38,696 nucleotides of DNA from Gnetum montanum (Eukaryota; Streptophyta; Gnetopsida; Gnetales; Gnetaceae): contig MNCI01006047.1 of assembly GCA_015680685.1 (NCBI GenBank), forward strand, positions 1,110 to 39,805. The letters are read 5' to 3'. Shown piece by piece: positions 22,761 through 34,466 of this stretch. Made by a program: the position numbers and the translations under genes. Each line of letters begins with the position of its first letter. Position 1 is the stretch's first letter. The notes under the pieces are model-generated. The model made no database searches, was not told the origin of the DNA, and worked only from the letters and a program-made list of their open reading frames with translations.

Positions 22761-23062
22761 TGATGAGAAGTGGGTATCCCCTACATATAATCATATGAAT
22801 CACAAGTGTTCACTTGTAATCCAATCAAATTCCATGGATGAAACTAGTATGACACCTAGATTGTTAAGTGTTAATCACAAGTCACTGTCTTCTCACTTAA
22901 ACTAGTGGTAGCTTGGTCACATATGAGTTAGTTAAAAGTGAGGCATATGATTATTGATGTTGTGCAGTTGAGGCTAGGTTATATGAAAGCATGAAAATTA
23001 ATTATTTAATCTAATTAATAATAAGAAGATAAATCCTAAACTATCCTAAGGGTGATGAGTGT
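22761..23062 (-). mobile_element. Partial 5' LTR of the minus-strand element
   Basis: The left end TGATGAG (CTCATCA on the minus strand) starts a 300-base stretch that aligns throughout with the first 270 bases of 16979-17839, with one extra block of about 24 bases. The alignment stops at TGATGAGTGT (23062), where a second LTR-like sequence begins. Confidence 0.75.
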
Positions 23063-23689
23063 TTATGAGCAGTGGAGGTATCCTGACACTCTATCATAAA
23101 ACTCACGAGTGTTTGTGCATGACCAAATTGTAATCCATGGATGGACAATGTAATTATGCTAGTAATTGATGTTAACTTCGAGCTAACTATCTTCCCACCT
23201 TGAGTTAGTGAAGTTCAAGTGTATGGTTTAACTCTTAGTGAGGCATATGATTGGTTGATGTTGTAAGGCTCTTAATGCTCCTACTGGTAAACATGATTAA
23301 GTGAAAGATAAAATTCTAAGTTTAGATAACTAGGAAAACATAAACAAACTATACATTAAAAGTGACATCTAGTTAGCCTACAACATGAAGCAAATAAGGA
23401 GGAAATAACTTAAACTTTCGAAACTACTAAAAAAGATCAAATTCAAAAATGATGTTAATAAGAGGCATCTACAACTATAAACATGACATAACTAAACATC
23501 CAAGACCTTATGTAGAAGCAACCAATTGAAATAGATATATGAGATTCATGAAAACTAAGATGAAATGTTGAAAAGGGATCTAGTTTATGTTGTTGGGATA
23601 GAAGCATGTTGATTAGCATACATAGCATTAATCTCATTAATCTCTACTAGCTCCCATAGCATGCTGTTTTATGCAATGGAAGAATGATA
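23063..23689 (-). mobile_element. Second LTR, nested in the previous one
   Basis: TTATGAGCAGTGGAGGTATCC begins a new LTR-like series that again resembles the start of 16979-17839 (CATGGATGGA, then GAGGCATATGATT...GATGTTGT), but it is clearly a different subfamily. AGTGT occurs at 23058-23062 and again at 23690-23694, followed by CCATC as expected for the interrupted LTR. This fits a solo LTR with a 5-bp target duplication. The right end (GATA in place of CA) is mutated, and the host LTR is not convincingly recognisable beyond 23710, so the right boundary is tentative. Confidence 0.45.
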
Positions 23690-24301
23690 AGTGTCCATCA
23701 CCACATAGTTCCAATTTGATAGAAGGTGTAGTATTTTATAGGTAAGGATTAGTGATTAGTTGGAAATGTAATCATAAAAAATAACCTTGTTGTGTTTCTT
23801 CTATATGCACAAAAAAAGCCTCATAGGCAACCATCACATGTCCTTCTTCTTGCATATTTCATCACATGGTTTCCTTCAATATCTTGATATGAAAACCAAT
23901 GAAGTACTTGAGGCACTTCTGAGTTATGCACTTGTATTCATAATTAGTAAACATATGTGTGACCATCTCAAGATCATTATGGTAGAGGGTGCAATGTCCT
24001 AATCCCTATACTATCATTCTATGTAGCCTATTTTAGGTAAGATCCACTTCATAAAATAGGACTCACATAAATATGTGCACCTTAGGAATGGTGAAAAGTA
24101 ACCAAATCCTAGCATTCTAATGGTTCATTAGCCTAAACCAAAATTTTAACTAGCCATTAAGAGGAATTTTTCCATTGGTTGACTTTGATCAAAAGCTCCT
24201 TTTTGTCTACCTACCTTGATTCAGGATGACATAAACACTTGTGATAAGCTTGTAAATAAAATTCAAATTAGTCAAAATTTATTGTGGATGTGAGGAAAGC
24301 T
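23690..24301. other. AT-rich DNA, nothing recognised
   Basis: No gene, domain or clear repeat seen before the large gap. Confidence 0.5.
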
Positions 24302-25042
24302 NNNNNNNNNNNNNNNNNNNNNNNNNNNNNNNNNNNNNNNNNNNNNNNNNNNNNNNNNNNNNNNNNNNNNNNNNNNNNNNNNNNNNNNNNNNNNNNNNNN
24401 NNNNNNNNNNNNNNNNNNNNNNNNNNNNNNNNNNNNNNNNNNNNNNNNNNNNNNNNNNNNNNNNNNNNNNNNNNNNNNNNNNNNNNNNNNNNNNNNNNNN
24501 NNNNNNNNNNNNNNNNNNNNNNNNNNNNNNNNNNNNNNNNNNNNNNNNNNNNNNNNNNNNNNNNNNNNNNNNNNNNNNNNNNNNNNNNNNNNNNNNNNNN
24601 NNNNNNNNNNNNNNNNNNNNNNNNNNNNNNNNNNNNNNNNNNNNNNNNNNNNNNNNNNNNNNNNNNNNNNNNNNNNNNNNNNNNNNNNNNNNNNNNNNNN
24701 NNNNNNNNNNNNNNNNNNNNNNNNNNNNNNNNNNNNNNNNNNNNNNNNNNNNNNNNNNNNNNNNNNNNNNNNNNNNNNNNNNNNNNNNNNNNNNNNNNNN
24801 NNNNNNNNNNNNNNNNNNNNNNNNNNNNNNNNNNNNNNNNNNNNNNNNNNNNNNNNNNNNNNNNNNNNNNNNNNNNNNNNNNNNNNNNNNNNNNNNNNNN
24901 NNNNNNNNNNNNNNNNNNNNNNNNNNNNNNNNNNNNNNNNNNNNNNNNNNNNNNNNNNNNNNNNNNNNNNNNNNNNNNNNNNNNNNNNNNNNNNNNNNNN
25001 NNNNNNNNNNNNNNNNNNNNNNNNNNNNNNNNNNNNNNNNNN
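24302..25042. other. Assembly gap of 741 N
   Basis: Undetermined bases. Any open frame across them is meaningless. Confidence 1.
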
Positions 25043-26180
25043 AAGGATCATTATGAAAAAATTAAATTTTAGAAGCCTATATATCCTTCATTATTTGGAG
25101 TTTTGAGGTGATCTTGGGTTCATTGGAAAGATCTTAAAAATATCAATTTTCTTGAAAAATTTTAACTCAATTGGAGTTCATTTGATTAGTCAAAGATTTC
25201 ATGAAATATAATCACCTAGAACTATTTGATTTTGTTAAAACACTTCCTCACAAGTTATGGTTGACAATGATAGATCATGGTTGAGTTGTGGTTGATTTGT
25301 TATGATAGATTTCTTAACCACAAGCAATGTTGACCTAGTGTTTCTATTTTATAAATATCATGAGTTGATCATGAATCATGATTAAATCATGGTGTTGCAA
25401 AAAATTGAATTTCTATGAATTCTAAAATCAGATTTCAATGCAACTTCAATTGCTGATGTCACCCTAAGCTATAGGATATATTATGATAAAGAAATAAGCA
25501 TACTAATTTGAATTTTCTAAGGAAACTAATTGGTTTCATCCTGATAACTTTTCATTTTCTAAATTAAATGCTAAATTTATTCTGTAATAAATTTGATTTA
25601 AATGCTTTAATGATTAAATTGATGTTGATGAGCTGATGATGATATGAAGTTATAATTTGTTGATGAGATTATTGATGACTATTGATTAGTTTTAACTTGT
25701 TAGAAATGATGAATAAATTGTTAATGAATACTAGATTGATGAAGTAATGATAATTGATGAAATGGTGATGAATTGTTGAATGATAAAATTATAGAAAAAA
25801 CTGATGAATTGAAATATTTCATAACTCACATAATCTCATTATTATAGCATCATGTACAACATATTCTACCCATATATTTATAGAGATTTTATGGGACCAT
25901 AATTATATATGATGCCACAAATCTTTTTTCATGGAAAATGGATTAGAAATTGAAGAGACATAATCTATTGTTATTGTTAGTTAATTACATTCTTCCATCC
26001 ATCTTTTATAAAAAGAAAAATAAATGGAATGTTTTATTTTTTCTATATGGAATAATAAATCAAATGAAAATTACAATACTTTTTTTCCTATGTTATAATA
26101 ATTCTAATTTATCTTCTCTTTAGCCTTATTCTTGAACTTTGTCTTCTTTTGATCTTTGGCATTTTTCTTTTATCTCCACT
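25043..26180. other. AT-rich DNA with GATGA low-complexity tract
   Basis: Bases 25612-25815 are dominated by irregular TTGATGA/AATGATGA words, too irregular to be a clean tandem repeat. Bases 25240-25400 are rich in GATCATGG/TTGTGGTTGA words. No coding sequence is supported. Confidence 0.5.
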
Positions 26181-26199
26181 CTTCTACTTGACTCTACTA

Positions 26200-26600
26200 C
26201 ATTTCCATATATAAATATGACCGTCTACTACTTTGAACTTTGGCTTGTTAAATTTATTTCTTCTTCTTACTTGAAGTTCATGAAATGGACATGAAAAGTG
26301 AGTGAGGTATGGTTGTCCAAATTGCATGTCAGAAGCATCATTGCCTTGCTTAGTTAGGCATCGAGCCATTCTGACATAATCATAGCTAAGTACAGAGAAA
26401 GAGGATTCCGTTATTTAAGATCCACTTTAAAAGAAAACCATTCAAAGTTGATCCCATTGACCTACATGATAAAGTGAGTGGAATATAAGATATACCTCAT
26501 TTGATTGATGTATCAACTAGAGAAGCTTAACAACTTCATGACAGTAAGAAGTGTTTCCCAACATACTTTATCATAGGCTTTTGTAATATCAATTTTAATA
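26200..26600 (-). pseudogene. LINE (non-LTR retrotransposon) reverse-transcriptase fragment
   Basis: On the minus strand from 26600 one frame reads IKIDITKAYDKVCWETLL, then after stops VNGINFEW, then RNPLSLYLAMIMSE. These correspond in order and spacing to the plant LINE RT signatures L-K-x-D-x-x-K-A-Y-D-x-V-x-W, VNG...GFF and RQG(D/N)PLSPYLF...MAE. The frame then shifts by one into ARCLTKQGN, again LINE-like. The DD active-site part is not seen. Several stops are present, so this is a dead 5'- and 3'-truncated piece. It is not related to the gypsy RT at 33.4 kb. Confidence 0.75.
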
Positions 26601-26694
26601 ATTGTAACTATTAATGTTTTGGAAAATGTGTTTGTAAGATCTTGTAAGACTAGGAAAGGACCAATATAAGAGCATAATGGGATCAAGAAAAAAA

Positions 26695-26788
26695 CATGAT
26701 GAGACCAAGATGAAAGCTGAGTTACGAATCTAAATTAACANGCATGATGAGACCAAGATGAAAGCTGAGTTACGAATCTAAATTAACA
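26695..26788. other. 46-bp duplication across a one-base gap (assembly artefact)
   Basis: Bases 26695-26740 and 26743-26788 are identical (starting CATGATGAGACCAAGATG) around the N at 26741. The length equals that of the duplication at 17733, which points to unmerged contig-end overlap. Confidence 0.9.
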
Positions 26789-26799
26789 AAGTCTTAACC

Positions 26800-27370
26800 A
26801 AAATTGCAAGAATTTAATAGGATTTGGGAGGATGAAAGGCGTATAAAATTCAAAAGAAGATGGTTCGATGTTTGCCAAGATGTCCTAGAAGAACATAAGG
26901 CATCCCAATTGCAAAGCATAAATTTTAGGCTACATGTCACAAAAAATAGAAGATGTTCCAAGTGTAGCTACAATGTCCCAGTTAAGATGTCTCATGTGAG
27001 ATGTCCCACATATAAGTTTTAGAATCTCAGCAAGACATCTTAAGCTCATCTAAGATGCCATAACTAGTCATTTTATATTCGTTGTAAGAACTCTAATGGC
27101 CATTTAACAATGACAAAGGCTATAAAAGAGATGATATCTTTGTTGAAGAATATAGCACTATTCACATGAATATTTCCATCATTGTATATATCTAGTGAAA
27201 TAATTTGTACTTTAATTCTTGATCATTTGGTTGATTTGTATATTATATTGGTTGAAAGTCTCAAATTAAGGAATCTATAATTTAAGTACATTCTCTCCTT
27301 GATCTTTCTTTTCTCTCTTTGTAAGCCCTATGGGGTTCATGTGCTTCTTGCGAGAAGACATGTCTTGAGC
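26800..27370 (+). mobile_element. LTR-like promoter region, family unknown
   Basis: Repeated AAGATGTC/GACATCTT words in both orientations (26878-27050) are followed by a good TATA box (GGCTATAAAAGAG, 27118-27130), then a T/C-rich leader with CTCTCTTTGTAAGCCC near 27310. This order resembles the U3-R part of a plant LTR, but no ends, PBS or internal domains were found. The 72-codon frame at 26804-27022 has no recognised domain. Confidence 0.35.
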
Positions 27371-27575
27371 TTGTTGGGACCTTGCAGGGTTGGGTGTGTT
27401 TCTAAGTGAAAACATCCCAAGTAGAGCTCTAGATATTATAAAGGTTTTGGGATCATTGAAATCATAGTTTTATGCTTATTGGAACCTTGAAATATTGAGT
27501 GTTTCTATGTGAAAGCACCCATTGTAGAGCTTAAACTTTGTAAAGGTTTTGGTGTCTTTGAAATCATCTTTTTGA
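27366..27575. repeat. Two-copy tandem duplication, about 105 bp
   Basis: GCTTGTTGGGACCTTG...AAAGGTTTTGGGATCATTGAAATCAT recurs as GCTTATTGGAACCTTG...AAAGGTTTTGGTGTCTTTGAAATCAT, offset about 105 bp, with substitutions. Confidence 0.8.
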
Positions 27576-28707
27576 AGGAACAAAGTTTGAAGGTATGCAA
27601 GGATTCTATCCTCTAAGTGTGGATGTACTGAAGTTGGGGAACCATGTACATCTAAGTGCAATTTTGATTTTAATTATTGGAACTTATTCAACCCCACTTC
27701 TAAGTTCTCGATCTTCGGTAACTACCTTCCTAGTGTTATGGACCCACTGAATTTTCTCATGCATCATAATAATGTCAACATTAATATTTCTCCCTTGAAA
27801 AATCCTATTTTAATCTAATTGGTTAGTAACTCAAAATAAAATTTGTATAGGATAAAGTAAAGGTTGATTGAGTAGCAATGTTCTACATCAATTATAACAT
27901 CTTTTTTGGAAGTAGAACAAGAATGGTAGAATTTCAAACTTGAATGAAGTAATCATTGGAGAGGATATGCTCATATGTATGAAAAATCTCAAGATCCATC
28001 TTATTACAAAAATTTTAAAATAATTCATTTGACCATCCATTTGTACATTGGGCTCAAGCCTTGTATGATATCATAAGTGATCAATGATGTTACTTGTATC
28101 ATAGAAGTGATAACTATAGAGTTAGTTGAAATACTCTCTATCCTAAAGGAGGTTAACCTATTGATCCACTAAGGAAAAAAATTATTGTTATTTAGATTAT
28201 CATCAAGTGGCCATCATTTGTAAAAATTTGTATTGAGACCCTCTTCATGAAGTCAAGTAATTTTGGATGATTATCATCAACATGCCTCCTTGCCTCTAAA
28301 AGTTAGAAAAGTTTTTCCTAAAGTGACCTATACCTAGGATCAAGATAGTTAGAGTTTCTAATGTATTCAAGTTCAGCTTAGAGAGAGTTGAAAAAATGGA
28401 AATGATGATGGAGTGAGGATGTTTGCTTTGTTACTTAATGGTTCTTCATATCACACAAAGAGATTCATCTAAAGACTTCCTATTTTGAATATGATATTTC
28501 TAGAATGTTACAATTTACTCCTTGATTTTAGGTATACATAGTCATACATTTTTGAATTGGAATTGCCATATGGGTTTAGTAGCTTCTTTATCTTATAGGA
28601 TTAATGGATAGTGATTCATAAAGAATGATGGCCCTATCATTAGAATTGATAGCCAATTTTCTAAAACCCCTTCCAAGACTAAACACCTATTGTTCTAGGA
28701 GGCCTTA
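27576..28707. other. AT-rich DNA, nothing recognised
   Basis: No domain or splice-consistent exon was found. The final five bases (28703-28707, CCTTA) should be the left target duplication of the next element. Confidence 0.5.
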
Positions 28708-29544
28708 TGATGAGTCACCAAATAAGGGACCCCTCAATATCAGACCCTTGATATTGGATCGGTCAAGTGACATTGGACACACAATGTCAAAGCCAGTTTC
28801 ATTGCTTATAAATAAGGGACAGGGGCGCTTGGTTTTGCATAGTATTTTTTTAGTCTTTTAGCCGAACTCTTGCAATTTTTCACTTCCAGAGTTAGAATTA
28901 TTTTTGAGTGCCCGCAGTAGGAGTCATAGAGTGAACGAATCTTTATTCAAGCATTGTGTACCTGAGCATACCTTGTGTTCGAAAATAAAGATGAACTTTG
29001 TGATAAACATTACAACATTCAGAATAGCTTAACAATTGCATTTAATGTTATTTATTTTTATTTGATGCTATCATTAGTTAATCAATGTTATTTCTTTAGA
29101 ATTATTAATTATCAACGAATTAGCACACTTAGCATGATCACTTCGAGCATACGTGGAACACTTGGTAATCTAGTAATGACTAGCATTTGGTAATCCCAGT
29201 AGTGTTACACTAGTTCAGGATGTGTCCAGAGAGTGGGAATGGATGTTAGTGTTAGCATTCAATCAACATTCGAGTTACAGAAATCCATTAGTTAACTAAA
29301 TCTTTTCATTTCACACACGTCGGGGACTAAGATAGGAAATATAAAAAACATAAAAAAATCATATACCTCAAGTTTACTTAACCATACAATTGTGCCTTAT
29401 AAGTAATCTTGGGAAGACAACGATTGCATAACTCATCCTTGTTCTACATAGGTGCATAAGCACTTAATCCTTGGAGTTCGACTAGATTGCTCATGAATGC
29501 TCATATTCGTATGGTTGGGCGTAGGGGTACCTTACCGCTCATCA
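28708..29544 (+). repeat. 5' LTR (837 bp)
   Basis: It starts TGATGAG and ends CTCATCA, a perfect 7-bp terminal inverted repeat. It has a TATAAATA box at 28807-28814 and an AATAAA signal at 28983-28988, giving a plausible U3-R-U5 layout with a short U3. GATATT/AATATC words lie upstream of the TATA box. Confidence 0.9.
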
Positions 29545-29545
29545 T

Positions 29546-29564
29546 TGGCATTGTTGCCAGGGAT
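29546..29564 (+). promoter_or_regulatory. Primer-binding site, tRNA-Asp type
   Basis: TGGCATTGTTGCCAGGGAT differs from TGGCGCCGTTGCCGGGGAT, the complement of the plant tRNA-Asp(GUC) 3' end with CCA, at four positions, all C-to-T or G-to-A. It sits one base after the LTR. Confidence 0.8.
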
Positions 29565-29749
29565 TTTGTTATTTGTGCACTAATTAGAAATTAGGAAATC
29601 CTTCCATCATTGGAACGAACCCTCAGGGTTAACTATCCTATAATCATTAGAAAAGAGTACCACACACTAAGTAATCAATCATATCTCCTTCTTCTTATGG
29701 GAGTGCTTCACTAACTAGGTCTGATACCATGAACAAATAGAGGCCCAAT

Positions 29750-32160
29750 GCACAAGATGATTCATCAGTGCCCTAACAAATTCTCTTGGTATACGCTCAT
29801 CCTAATGAGAATGTACCAAACTTGACCTTTATCCTCCACTAGGATGAATAGCTATGATGGCGTGATTTAGAAGGTAACATAGTGTTACCTATCGATCGCT
29901 CAATTGCGGGCATGCTTCTTCGTGCTCTTACACGAATTGGTATGCAACACTTATAGTTAGAGTACGTTGTGCATGAACATGATTCAAGATATTATTGACC
30001 CATAGAGGCACAACCCTAGAGGGATCTACAACAGCAGAGACATTACAAATTTGTGAAGGGGAAGTGGTCTTAGGATGTCGCGTATGTCCTAGGTAAAAAT
30101 GACGGTGGTGAACTTGTCTCGGGAGGTTTTCCACAAAACGATGTTCCTCTCTTTGACTTTAGTCAAGGAGTTGGGTATTAGAATCTCCCCTCAACTATTC
30201 ATAACCCAGGTTCTGGTACCAACAGATACAAAGGGTTCAGAAAAGAAATGTAAAAACATGATAATGATGGACATCACGATCGTAACCGTGACCGAGGCCG
30301 CGACCATTGAAGAGAAGGTGGCAGGCATCGACATGGTGCTAGTCCTCCTTCATCATCTTCTTCCTCCTCTCCTTCAAAATCTAAATGTAGTTGTAGAGGG
30401 TGAGACCATGAGGAAAATGGTAGATGAAATAGAAATCATCAAAAAAATAATAGAGAAAGGGGGCGAGGGAATTCTAGAGAGACACATCACGAAAGAAGGG
30501 AGAGTAGGAAACAACATAGGCATCATAGATGCCATAGGTAGCATGATCACGATGAAACCCTACTCACCACCCAAATTATGTTAAATATAGTAGAGGCTAT
30601 TAGGATTCCAACAAGGCACCTGAAAGATAGTAGGATCAAAAGACTAGATATGAATAACATCCCACGGTTTGAAGGGGGATACAATGCTGATCCTCAAAAT
30701 CATGTACAAGCATTCCACAATGCATGTGCCTTGTAGAATATAGAAAATGAGTGGCAAAAGCTAAAGTTGTTTCCACGGACACTGATTAAGGAAGCAAAAA
30801 ACTGGTACCGGTTCTTAGAATCGGAATCCATTCATTGATGGAGTACCATGTTGGAGCTATTCAACGATAAGTATCAAACGTACTTCCGAGTATCCCACTT
30901 GCGTAAGTAAATCCAAGGATGGAAACAAGGAGGACACAAAGCCTTGGATGCTACCATTGACCAATATTATTCATTATTACATCATTACCTTGGCCATGGT
31001 TACTCGCAAAAGGAACAATTACGTCATCTCGTAGAAGGGCTTAGGTACGAAATGCAAAGAATCCTTGGGACTTATGCCCAAGGAAGGCTATTTGAGCTCA
31101 GAGCCCATCAGATACAAAGATTTTTGGAGTGAGTCGCCAAGGAGAAAAATGGGTTGAGAAAAAGAGAAAGTGTGGAGGAGTACAACAAAGATCCTTCCTT
31201 CCAAAAGAAGGAAGTTAGATTTTGCAAAGATGAAGAAGAGTCACCACTTGAAGAGATGGTAAATAGAAAGACTTTGCCCATTCAAAAATTTGCATCAGAA
31301 ATATCGGCAAAGGTGGATCAAATGTGGAACTCCCTAGATGACAAATTTCAAATTGTCCTAAAAATAGTAGAGGAGTCTAAAGAACAAAGTAGTGACCGAG
31401 AGAGAAGAAAAAAGGAAAAAGGAAAAAGCTGAGTATGCACGTAACAAGGATAAGGGCAAGGTTGCTTTCATTGAAGAGGTTGTGGATTCGGACATAGACA
31501 ATGATGGTGGATGTGAGATTTGCTAATATGACCATCCTAAGGGATGTTGACCAGTAGTGTCACATCTACAAGAGTCTGGAGTTTATGTACTAAATCCACA
31601 ATTAAACAGACAATAAACACCCAAAAGGTTACCTTATCCTCAAGGTAACCTAAGACAGTTCCACCAACCCTTGACATATTATCCGAGTGGAGCTCCACCA
31701 CAATTGAATGAATAGTATCAATAGTGGCAACACCCATAATCATGGGGAATGCCACTACCACCTTAATAGTATCCTTACTGTCAACCTAACCCATATGGAT
31801 ATTACATTCAGCAACCGATCTCTCCATGTGACTCTTATAGTTACGACACTCGTCGACCTCACTACCAGACCCTCGAGTACTATAGGACTTCTTCTTCTTC
31901 TAGGGGTGATGCTCCACATATGTACTACCCTTCTCATTTATCTGCATCTCTTCCACCCTTAGCTCCATTACCACCTACTCCAACTATGCAGGGTGGGCTT
32001 CTTGCCTAGCTGCAGCAACGTAATGATACAAGGGCTATTAATCTTCAACCTACTGTTGGTTTGGACAACTGATCAAAGAAGAGACCTTTCTTTAGAACCA
32101 ACAACCCAACCACGTCCTTACAACCACAAGCGACTAATTATCCAAACGCCTCATCATCAT
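29750..32160 (+). pseudogene. Decayed gag
   Basis: After a leader of about 200-500 bases there is a charged, Arg/Asp/His-rich segment (HHDRNRDRGRDH at about 30270) and then a Ser/Pro-rich stretch. The gag core runs from about 30640 to 31130 (FEGGYNADPQNHVQAFHNA, then DATIDQYYSLLHHYLGHGYS at 30947). A charged region follows to 31430, then a zinc-knuckle remnant at 31512-31547 (CEIC, stop, YDHPKGC) and a Tyr/Pro-rich tail to about 32000. The core is in one frame with stops at 30308 and others, and shifts frame before the zinc knuckle. The longest apparent open frame here (30099-30584) is in the wrong frame. Gag would package element RNA in the cytoplasm. Confidence 0.8.
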
Positions 32161-32164
32161 TTGG

Positions 32165-32700
32165 ATCATTGGAGATTCCTTTGAACCAAAAATTGCACTC
32201 AACACATAGTGTCATGTTAACTCATGCCAACATTTATTGGATTAAAGTTAGCCATCTTCCTAGGAAATTCTCTGATCCTGGAAGTCCTCTTATTTATTTG
32301 CAAATCACTAGTAATGAGCCTTGTAAAGCTCTTTTGGATTTAGGTTTTGGTGTTAATTTGATTTCTTAGGAAATATATAAAGCCTGGAACCTACCTTTGC
32401 TAAAGAAGAGTAACATTCATTTAGAGTTGGTTGACTAGTCCATCACTATTCCATTGGGACTAGTGGAGGACATTGTCACCAGTATTTGTGGTGGTCGTAT
32501 CCAACCAATTTCCTAGTGATCCAAGTCAACAACTAAAAAGGGGACTTTCCAATCATAATGGGAAGAGCATGGCTAAGTACGATTGATGCGCACCTAAGAA
32601 TACGTGATCTTTCCCTAGAGATATAAAAAAATGCATTTGGGAAGATCGAGAAGAGGAAAGTTCCATGCATTGCATACAGTGACACAGGGTGCAACTACAT
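32165..32700 (+). pseudogene. Aspartic protease region of pol, decayed
   Basis: ALLDLGFGVNLIS (about 32327-32369) corresponds to the family motif with D-T/S-G; here the second active-site residue is Leu. The later block FPIIMGRAWLSTIDAHLRI (about 32550-32600) is the standard C-terminal protease segment of plant gypsy elements, in another frame. The stop after NLIS and the frameshift make it non-functional. Confidence 0.75.
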
Positions 32701-32959
32701 GTGGAAGTCTTGGTTTATACAACGCTTAACATTGCCTGCATGTAACTAGTGTGCATAGGTATCTGACATACAAAGATGCCTGTATGCAGCAACCACAAGA
32801 CAAGAAGGCACTTAGTGGATGATAGTTGACCTAGAGAACAATTCAACTTTATGCATGGAACCAACTGAGAGCTTGACTTGTGCCTACATCGATAACATAG
32901 ATGCATTAGAACAAGTCCATCACCAACTTCCAAGTACTGACACTGAAGATATCAATTGA

Positions 32960-34080
32960 AGGAAGTTGGAAATCCCTAAAGAGTTTAAGCAAGAGCCCCT
33001 TGAATTAAAACTGTTACCCATCGGTATGGAGTTTACATTTCTGAAGAATGAAAAACTAGTAATCATTAATGCTAAACTCACTTCTCAACGAAAAGAAAGA
33101 CTATTGAAGATGGTAAAAAATTTGTCAAAAGCCTTTGCTTGGTCATATCCTGAACTAACCGAAATAGATCCTAGGATATGCCAACATAGAATTTACATTG
33201 ATCTCTCTATGAAGCCTTGATGACAACTGTAAAGACGACTGAACCCAAAGCTTAAGAAAGTAGTTAAGAAAGAAATTGAACAACTTCTAAAGGTCGAGTT
33301 CATCTACACCATTGTTGATAGTGAATGGGTTAGTCCATTAGTCATTGTGCCTAAAAAAGGTGGTAAATGGAGGTGTGTATAGACTTTAGGCTATTAAACA
33401 TGGCAACATTTAAAGATCATTTCCCATTGCCATTCATTGACCAAGTCTTAGATACCATTGTAGGGCATTATTGTTATGGTTTTTTGGATGGTTATAGTGG
33501 GTACAATCAAATCCAAATCATATTAGAAGACCAAGCCAAAACTACGTTCACAAGTCCTTGGGGGCCATTTGCATATAGGCAGATGACGTTTGGCTTGTGC
33601 AATGCTCTAGCAACATTTCAACGTTTGGTTCGTAGTATATTTTAGCAGCAAATAGGGAATGGTGTGGAGATTTTTATGGATGATTTCTCCACCTATGGAG
33701 TGGACTTTGAATAAGCATTGGATTGATTAGAGCAAGTGCTAAAGCGATGTGTTGAAACCAACCTAAGGCTCAATTGGTAGAAAAGCCACTTAATGGTCCA
33801 AGAGGGCATTGTGTTAGGGCATAAAATTTTACAAACAGGGATAGAGGTAGATCCTAAAAAAATTCAAGTCATCCAAGGAATCACTCATCAACTTGAAATT
33901 GTAAAAGATGTCCGATCATTCTTTGGGCATACTAGCTATTATAGAAGTTTCATTGAAAACTTTTTGAAGATTGCAAAATTGTTGGTAGAATTAATGAAAA
34001 AGGATGTACCCTTTGAATGGACCAAGGAATGTGAGTTAGCTTTCCAAACCTTGAAGTAGAAGATTATAGAAACACCCATT
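32960..34080 (+). pseudogene. Reverse transcriptase domain of pol, decayed
   Basis: Order of motifs: the linker before RT (32966-33220), CIDFRLLN at 33376, HFPLPFIDQVLD, FLDGYSGYNQI, TTFTSPWGPFAYRQMTFGLCNA, then the active-site core FMDDFSTYG at about 33673, with both aspartates kept. IVLGHKILQTGIEVDPKKI and RSFFGHTSYYRSFI follow to about 33960. In-frame TAG or TGA codons at 33643, 33712, 33727 and 33778 replace what are usually Trp, Gln or Cys codons. PLPFIDQ and LDGYSGYNQI are closest to Athila-type RT from memory of the family. Confidence 0.88.
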
Positions 34081-34466
34081 CTACCAGCTCTTGACTGGTC
34101 CAAACCATTCGATATAATGACTGATGCATCCAATTTTGCTTTAGGAGCCATACTTACATAGTTAGATGACCAAAAACATCCCTACTACATCCACTGTGCA
34201 AGTCAAAGCATTGCTGGTGCACAACTCAACTATACCACAACAGAAAAAGAGTTAATGGCATGGTTTTTGCACTAGAGAAATTTAGGCACTATGTATTAGG
34301 CTATAAGGTATTTGTACACACAAATCATAGTGCAATTCAGTTCCTTATGAATAAACCAATGATGATCCCTCACATCATACGATGGCTTATGATCTTGCAA
34401 GAGTTCGATCTCACGATAGTAGATCGTAAAGGCACTGAGAATGTTGTTGCCAATCATTTATCTTGA
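34081..34466 (+). pseudogene. RNase H domain of pol, frameshifted
   Basis: LDWSKPFDIMTDASNFALGAIL (34090-34160) gives the first RNase H aspartate. TTEKELMA follows, and at about 34259 a one-base loss moves the frame to FALEKFRHYVLGYKVFVHTNHSAI and then ENVVANHLS at 34440-34466. The usual HTDH reads HTNH, so a catalytic-site Asp is replaced by Asn (a G-to-A change). Confidence 0.82.

Noticed and set aside
24272-25072. Open frames of about 260 codons on both strands
   Set aside because: They consist almost wholly of undetermined bases in the 741-base gap.
30099-30584. 161-codon frame as a separate gene
   Set aside because: It is a shadow of gag: the gag-homologous reading here is in another frame and aligns with the second element's gag.
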